Of a stretch of DNA of 64,000 nucleotides, positions 58,801 to 64,000 are shown piece by piece. The notes below the pieces were generated by a model. The model had not been told where the DNA came from, searched no databases, and worked only from the letters and a program-made list of their open reading frames with translations. The translations under genes and the position numbers were made by a program. Within the stretch, counting starts at the first letter, position 1, and every line of letters begins with the position of its first letter. Origin of the DNA: Balanoglossus misakiensis (taxonomy: Eukaryota; Hemichordata); contig CM082587.2 in NCBI GenBank assembly GCA_040954595.2, forward strand, positions 8,308,001-8,372,000, given 5' to 3'.

Positions 58801-61800
58801 GAATAAAAGGATAAAATTTTAAATTCTGAGTAAATGCTGTCTTTATTTTCAGATTTTTACCAGTGAAAGTCTGCACGCTGACAAGATAGCTGCATTGAGT
58901 CACCAGACATTTAATGCAGTGGTTGCCAACATCCCAGAATGCATTTCAGGACGTAAGATTCTGGCTGCCTTGGTAATGTTCCGAGACAGTGAGGATCAGG
59001 GGACTGTTATCAGTCTTGGCACCGGTAAGATGAACTTAATGAACTTAAGATGGGTTAATATTAATGGCTTCTCATTGAATCAAATTTAGCTATATTTGCT
59101 GTAGTGTACATGTATGCAATGCATGATATCTGCTAAAGATTGGTCATTGGAATTTTACCTTCTACATACCGGTAGATCACTTACTATTATATAGCAATGG
59201 AATCTTGTATATCTGTGTAATATTGTCTGATCTGTGCGGTAACGTAGCCCACAAACTGGGCACATGTCAGCTCTATAATTTGTGCACGCAGAAACCATTA
59301 GATGTATCACAGCAAGTGGGGCTTCCCAATCATTTTCCTTGATGATAAAACAGGGACAATAAATTAGGCATGGAATAAGCTTCTTTTGCATCGAAGGCCT
59401 CACTACTACAACTGTTGTTTGCTCTGCAGGAAACCGATGTGTGACTGGAGATATGCTAAGTCTGGAAGGAAACACTGTCAATGATTCACATGCGGAAATC
59501 ATCACAAGGAGATCATTTCTGAGGTAAGTCACTGTCAGAAATTCATGCATACACTGTACAGTAAATACCCGGTAGAATACAACACAATACATTACAATAC
59601 AGTATAATACATTTACAACACATTTGCAATACAGAACAGTTCATGTGCAGTACCATACATTTAAAATCAATGTAACAATAGCCAGGAACATAAAAAAGAA
59701 CATAACTTTCCAATTCTTCTTTCAGGTATTTGTATCAACAGTTGAATGTATATTTGGAGAGTCCAACAGAGAGCATTTTTTGTGAGAGCAAACCAAGTGG
59801 CAAGCTAGCAATTCAACAGGGAATAACGTTTCATCTGTACATCAGTACTGCCCCTTGTGGTGATGGTGCCCAATTTTCTAGAGGTGATAGCAGTGGTGAG
59901 ACATTGACTGGGTTGACGTCGGATGACTTCACTGGCAATGCCAGTCACCAACCAACCTTTACCAAGAGCATTCAGGGTTTGCTACGGACCAAGATGGAGG
60001 GGGGTAAGTCTGTCTGTCTGCCATTACATGACACTTGCTGTCTGGAAATGACACCAATACTGGTGCATTCTGGGAATGTTGTAATGTAGAAATCAAAAGG
60101 CTGTCAGTGAACACATCTAGCTTGAGGCAGAATAATGCCGGCCATGAAAATATTGAGTTCAATCAAAGCAAATGTTGCAGTGTGAGTGTAGCTTTTAACC
60201 ATCTAAACCTTACACTGTAAATATTCTTCAGTTGTGAGATCATTTCAATTCTTTACTATCAATCACGTGATCTGGCAATGTGTCCCATGGCGCAGTCATT
60301 TCCAGATGACGGGCAAGCAATATTTCGGCATCCAGTAAAAGTTTTTCCGAGTATGTTTTTACTTTAGAACCGCCAAACACAAAACATGTATCGGGTATGT
60401 TGCCTCATCAGCCTCATTGCATTTCGTCTGCACAGTCTTTGTCTGCACCACGTAAGTCCACGTTGCTGAAGTTGCCCGTCATCTGGAAATTTCAATGCGA
60501 ACGTAACTGCCACCTGAACGCGTCTGACGTCATTTGACAGCGAAGAATAAACCAGCAGATGATGTGTCTTTAAATTAAGTCACATGATTGTGAAAAACAA
60601 ACATTTTCTGGCACAGGCATCTGCAGGAAATTCCCAGATGTATCTCACATGCTGGTTTTGTTGAGATTATCGACTGATTACATTTACTTTCTTAGTATCA
60701 GATGGAAATCATCTTTTGTTACTAACATTGACATGTTTCAATGACAGGTGAAGGTACTATACCCATTGATCGAGACAGTTCAGTTCAGACGTGGGATGGT
60801 ATCATCCGAGGTGAAAGGTTGCGTACCATGTCTTGTAGTGACAAGATTGCTAGATGGAATCTACTGGGTCTACAGGGGGCATTGCTGACTCATTTCATTC
60901 AACCAATTTATCTGGCTTCTATTACACTTGGTAAGTCTTAGTGTGACCTACTAGTACTAACTTTGTATTACTAAGGGCATGTCATTTCTAGACTATCACA
61001 GCGCCCTCAGTGGTTAATAATTCCCATATGTGCAATCACTGGTTAAACCAAAGTTTACTGTAAAACGGGTTATTTTCGCGGAATATGTGAGAGCCAAAAA
61101 AATGTGAAAGTGAAAGGTTAAATAAAATGTTTTTCGGAGATAACTATCAAGTAAAAATAAGAGAATGCGAAAATCAATCCTCGCATAACAGTTGCCTCCT
61201 TTAATATCGCGAAAATTTCCTGTCGCGAAAATAACCTGTTTTACAGTAACTTGCTCTGTGCTGTGCTTTGGAATATCAGCGTACAGCAGAGAATCAGAGA
61301 TGTGTAGCAGACAAACAGTTGTGTGAGAGACTAGCCACTTTTTAGTGTATCTCTCTTTGCTGTCATCTTCTCTTTGCAAATGAAATGACAAATATTTCTG
61401 GTTTCAGCAGAACTGCAGGAATCACAAGGATTGATAAATAAAGTAGAGAATGTTTGTCTCTAATGATTTCTTTGACTGGTTTTCAGGATCTTTGTATCAC
61501 CATGGACACCTGTCAAGAGCGTTGTGTTGTCGCTTAAGTCACGGCAATCAAGATAAGGATTATAGTGTCACGTTACCATCAGCCTATCAACTGCATCATC
61601 CGCAGCTGGGATGTGTGACAGCATTTGATCCACCCAGAGAAACGGAGAAAACCAAAGCCTTGAGTATCAATTGGTGCATGAACGACCCCAAACCAGAGGT
61701 CACCGATGGAACCAAGGGCAAATGCTTGGAAAGGTAGGTATCATTGTCTGCTTGCACCAGAAACAACTACTATTATGGAGCATAGAAAAAAACAAAATTG

Positions 61801-62882
61801 TGAAGTTTTCGTGTAATGACTGAAGTTTTATGAATCTACAATGTTTGCAAGTAAGAAATGAATACTAATGTAAGGCCAGGGCTCGAAATTCGCGGTCCGA
61901 TTGTGTCATCCTTAATGAACATGGACAAACTTCAGTATGAATGAATGAAAGTGCTGTTCCATACTGCCTATTACATTGCGAAATTTGAGAAGCCCTTCAG
62001 TGATTTCACTGGTTTATTGGATCTCCAAGATAAAAACCAAATTAAAGTCGGTAACACGTACCGTAACGACAAGCAAGCGGCGAATTTCGTACGGTACATC
62101 GCTGAAGTTTTGCGTGAGGATGTCGTGACGGAAATAACTGAAAGTGAGCTGTACTCCGTGCTCAATGACTCTTCAACGGACAGATCAACTGTCGAGGAAG
62201 AAATAGTATACGTTCGTGTACTTTGCGATTGTCGCCTTTACATGTAATCATCGGATTTGTATAATTAATAATCGTCTAGTGACAATTGAATATACTGTAG
62301 AATACTTCATTTTCACTAGGATTTTATTTTCACTGCTTTCGTTGGACTCATTTTTCCGCTAAAATAACATCCCAGTGAAAATTATTATTTTCTATTCTTT
62401 GCGCATCAGTTGACAAGAAATAGAGAAAATAAAATTGCGGTAATATTTAAAATTGTTTTCAGCAAAAATAAATTCCAGTGAAAATAAAGTATTCCATGTT
62501 GTAGTGAAGTTCTAGTCTGTTGCCTGGATGACTTTTGTCAAGGATTGATTACAAATGTCACCTTAATCAAACACATGGCGTTTTATTTTTTGGTGATTGA
62601 CCAGTTTTTCTGGCAGTTTTATAATAATAATATTATATTTGCTTCAGATCTGGGCAGTCCAATGTATCGGTGGTTGCTAAGGGACCACTGTACGCAGAGT
62701 TCATTAATATCTGCAAGAAGTTCAACCGTCAAGACCTTCTTGAAGCAAACACCTACCACAGAGCCAAGAGAATGGCCAAGGACTACCAGCAAGCCAAGAT
62801 GTACATGATTGAATACTTTGAAAAGAACGACTTTGGGAAATGGATGGAGAAACCACCTGAAGAGGAGATGTTTTCAGTGTAA
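43845..62882 (+). CDS. ADAR: ADAR1-like adenosine deaminase acting on dsRNA with four Zalpha-type domains, 1027 aa
   Basis: Converts adenosine to inosine in double-stranded RNA. Coding exons, all phases matching: 43845-44090, 56141-57603, 58013-58178, 58853-59024, 59430-59523, 59726-60003, 60748-60930, 61487-61733, 62648-62882 (TAA). Winged-helix Zalpha-like domains lie at about residues 3-56, 88-146, 280-345 and 390-455. Domains 2-4 keep the Z-DNA/Z-RNA contact pattern KKDIN and PPxW; domain 1 keeps N and W but has Q where human ADAR1 has Tyr177. An Asp-rich linker separates domains 2 and 3. One dsRBD lies at about 539-606 ([11 protein letters not shown]...[17 protein letters not shown]). 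The deaminase runs from about 635 to the end, with zinc ligands H703 (HAE), C758 (APCGDG) and C836 ([10 protein letters not shown]) and proton-shuttle E705, all intact. Human ADAR1 p150 has two Z domains and three dsRBDs, so the architecture is shifted. Intron 1 is 12 kb. A 5' UTR acceptor lies at 43805-43806, so a non-coding first exon lies upstream. Confidence 0.96.
53995..54205 (+). mobile_element. MITE, CTGTAAAACACTTTA family (copy D), in ADAR intron 1
   Basis: ACACTTTATTTTCGCGAGC at the left and CTCGCGAAAATAAAGTGTTTTACAGTA at the right (split: CTCGCGAAAATAAAG, TGTTTTACAGTA). The interior is nearly identical to copy A. Confidence 0.85.
55018..55185 (-). repeat. Dispersed repeat, inverted relative to 42970-43160
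   Basis: AGTCCGGACTAGAATTCATT followed by TGTCAACAATAAC, and AACAAGAAATTGTATTTGGT followed by ACACAGAA. It lies in ADAR intron 1 about 11 kb downstream of coding exon 1. Confidence 0.65.
58632..58750. repeat. Hairpin repeat in ADAR intron 3
   Basis: Arms of about 40 nt: ACAATAATAGGGTTATTCAC then AAAATATGGC, against GCCATATTTTGTAAATAACC then CATTATTACAATTCATTGG. A ~40 nt loop. Probably a small MITE. Confidence 0.75.
60299..60490. mobile_element. MITE with perfect 19-bp inverted termini in ADAR intron 6
   Basis: Left ATTTCCAGATGACGGGCAA, right TTGCCCGTCATCTGGAAAT; 192 bp, no frame. A different family from the others in the window. Confidence 0.8.
61056..61248. mobile_element. MITE, CTGTAAAACGGGTTATTTTCGCG family (copy E), in ADAR intron 7
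   Basis: Begins TACTGTAAAACGGGTTATTT and ends AAATAACCTGTTTTACAGTA, with inner GCGAAAAT blocks in both orientations. TA at both edges. It ends 238 bp before the next ADAR exon. Confidence 0.85.
61945..62247 (+). pseudogene. Fragment of a ZNF862/C17orf113-like (hAT-derived) protein, in ADAR intron 8
   Basis: A 100-codon open frame reads [44 protein letters not shown] and [16 protein letters not shown]-like segments (here [18 protein letters not shown]). This pattern is characteristic of the hAT-related ZNF862/KIAA1586/C17orf113 group of animal proteins. Only this internal piece is present: no N-terminal zinc finger before it, and the frame ends soon after YVRVL. It runs in the same direction as ADAR, between coding exons 8 and 9. 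It is probably a transposon or retrocopy remnant; use as a cassette exon is not excluded but would end translation. Confidence 0.6.
62292..62500. mobile_element. Palindromic MITE in ADAR intron 8
   Basis: Left TAGAATACTTCATTTTCACT, right AGTGAAAATAAAGTATTCCA; inner CCAGTGAAAAT/TTTTCACTG blocks repeat the symmetry. About 209 bp, ending about 150 bp before the last ADAR exon. Confidence 0.75.
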
Positions 62883-64000
62883 ATATTGTAATTCTTGGAG
62901 GTGAGGGCTTATGAGCAACATTTGTGTGAAGGCAAAGTTGTATAAAGGCTGTTTGAAGCAGATTCGACTCATTTGCATTTGATGGGCACGTACTGATGTT
63001 CAGGCCTCAGAGTGTAGTTGAGATGTGTGCTCTCACGTGTAATGTGTCACGTGCAAGAAGGTGCTTGGTTTGGCCGGACAGATAAATATCATTCCATCAC
63101 AGTGTGAATTAGGCCTGCTCATTCCAAATATCACACCACAGCATGGCATTCGACCCATGCAGTGTTTTGGCAAATACCATGGTACCTTGTGCCATGGACG
63201 TTTTGGTCCTGTCTTTGAAACTTTAGAGTCATTCTATCAAGTAATGCCCCCCCCCCAAGTCACACACATGCAGCAGTTCCATCACTTATTCACACCCCAC
63301 ATTTTCAATCAATATGTTATCTGTGACTATAGCACAAGTTTAATTTTATCCTTCATCTCATGACTTCTTTTCTCTTAACACGAACAAATCGGTGCAATCT
63401 TACTTTATTTCCAAGTCAGGTGACCATTTAACCTATGACCTATGACAATCAGCCTTGTGTTGCTGATATTTACAGAAATGAATATGTCACACGTACTACA
63501 TTGTATCAGTCAAATATACAGCTTTTGTGAAATGAATACCCTCGACACAAAAATTCTTTTAGCTGTTTGAATTCTGAAAGTGTAAAGTTAATGCTTTGTT
63601 CATTGTTGTCACATAAAAAATGGTGGTGAAATTGCTACCAGCAAACTTGGATTGAGTGAGTGAAAGGTTGAATGTATCTGTGTCTGCAGTCTATGGTCAC
63701 AACTCATTTCTGATTCACCTTGTACTGTCTGTATACCATGTTGTTGCCATTGACAGCGATAGTCCTTCCAACATACAAAAAACAACAGTAGACTTTGATA
63801 TATTTATCTCAAATAGATGTTAAGTTTTGTGGAAATGTTGACATGTATTCTTGCTATCTCTTTTCTAGTACCTGTATTTTTGTCTGTCTTGTATGAAAAT
63901 CGAGTAAAAAAGAGGAAAAAGGAAGGAAAATTCACACAAAAAGTGAAAAAAAAATTGTCCACTATAGTTAGAGCTTTATATTCTTGAAACCTGATCGCTG
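62883..64000 (+). other. ADAR 3' UTR and downstream sequence
   Basis: No further gene seen. No canonical AATAAA was found close to the stop, so the polyadenylation site is undecided. A poly-C run lies at about 63247. Confidence 0.5.

Overview
This is animal nuclear DNA: protein-coding exons with consensus GT-AG (and one GC-AG) introns, long AT-rich introns, many short inverted-repeat transposons, and a eukaryotic tRNA. The gene content (one USP44/USP49-type deubiquitinase and an ADAR1-type RNA deaminase with Z-nucleic-acid-binding domains), together with the repeats, suggests a marine invertebrate, perhaps a lancelet, hemichordate or lophotrochozoan. The species cannot be fixed from the sequence alone.

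Layout. 0.3-5.4 kb (+): C-terminal nine exons of a USP44/USP49-like ubiquitin protease; the exon with the catalytic Cys lies upstream of the window. 8.56-9.74 kb (-): an unrecognised gene of about 347 aa, two exons. 11.9-15.1 kb (-): an unrecognised seven-exon coiled-coil gene (256 aa), head-to-head across 267 bp with a large (+) gene at 15.4-23.4 kb. That gene has about 15 exons and encodes a C2H2 finger fused to a Plavaka-like transposase of the kind best known from basidiomycete fungi. The pair may be one two-gene transposon or a domesticated descendant. One of its introns carries a nearly identical copy of its own first coding exon, sitting at the broken apex of a hairpin MITE. 24.2-24.9 kb (-): a helix-hairpin-helix ORF. 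27.1 kb: tRNA-Arg(ACG). 27.9-37.2 kb: an old, decayed repeat copy followed by five tandem ~1.1-1.35 kb units, each built from ~215-240 bp subrepeats that carry perfect DR1 nuclear-receptor motifs. The array ends in a series of short hairpins with compensated arms.

43.8-62.9 kb (+): a complete nine-coding-exon ADAR1-like gene (1027 aa) with four predicted Zalpha-type domains, one recognisable dsRBD and an intact deaminase. Its first coding exon is split from the rest by a 12 kb intron, and its introns contain at least five inverted-repeat elements able to fold as RNA.

There is no operon-like organisation; these are independent eukaryotic transcription units in a transposon-rich region. The most interesting items are the four-Zalpha ADAR, the animal Plavaka-like gene pair, the exon copy at a hairpin apex, and the DR1-bearing tandem array with its compensated hairpins. 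All boundaries were derived by reading splice phases by hand; no database search was run.
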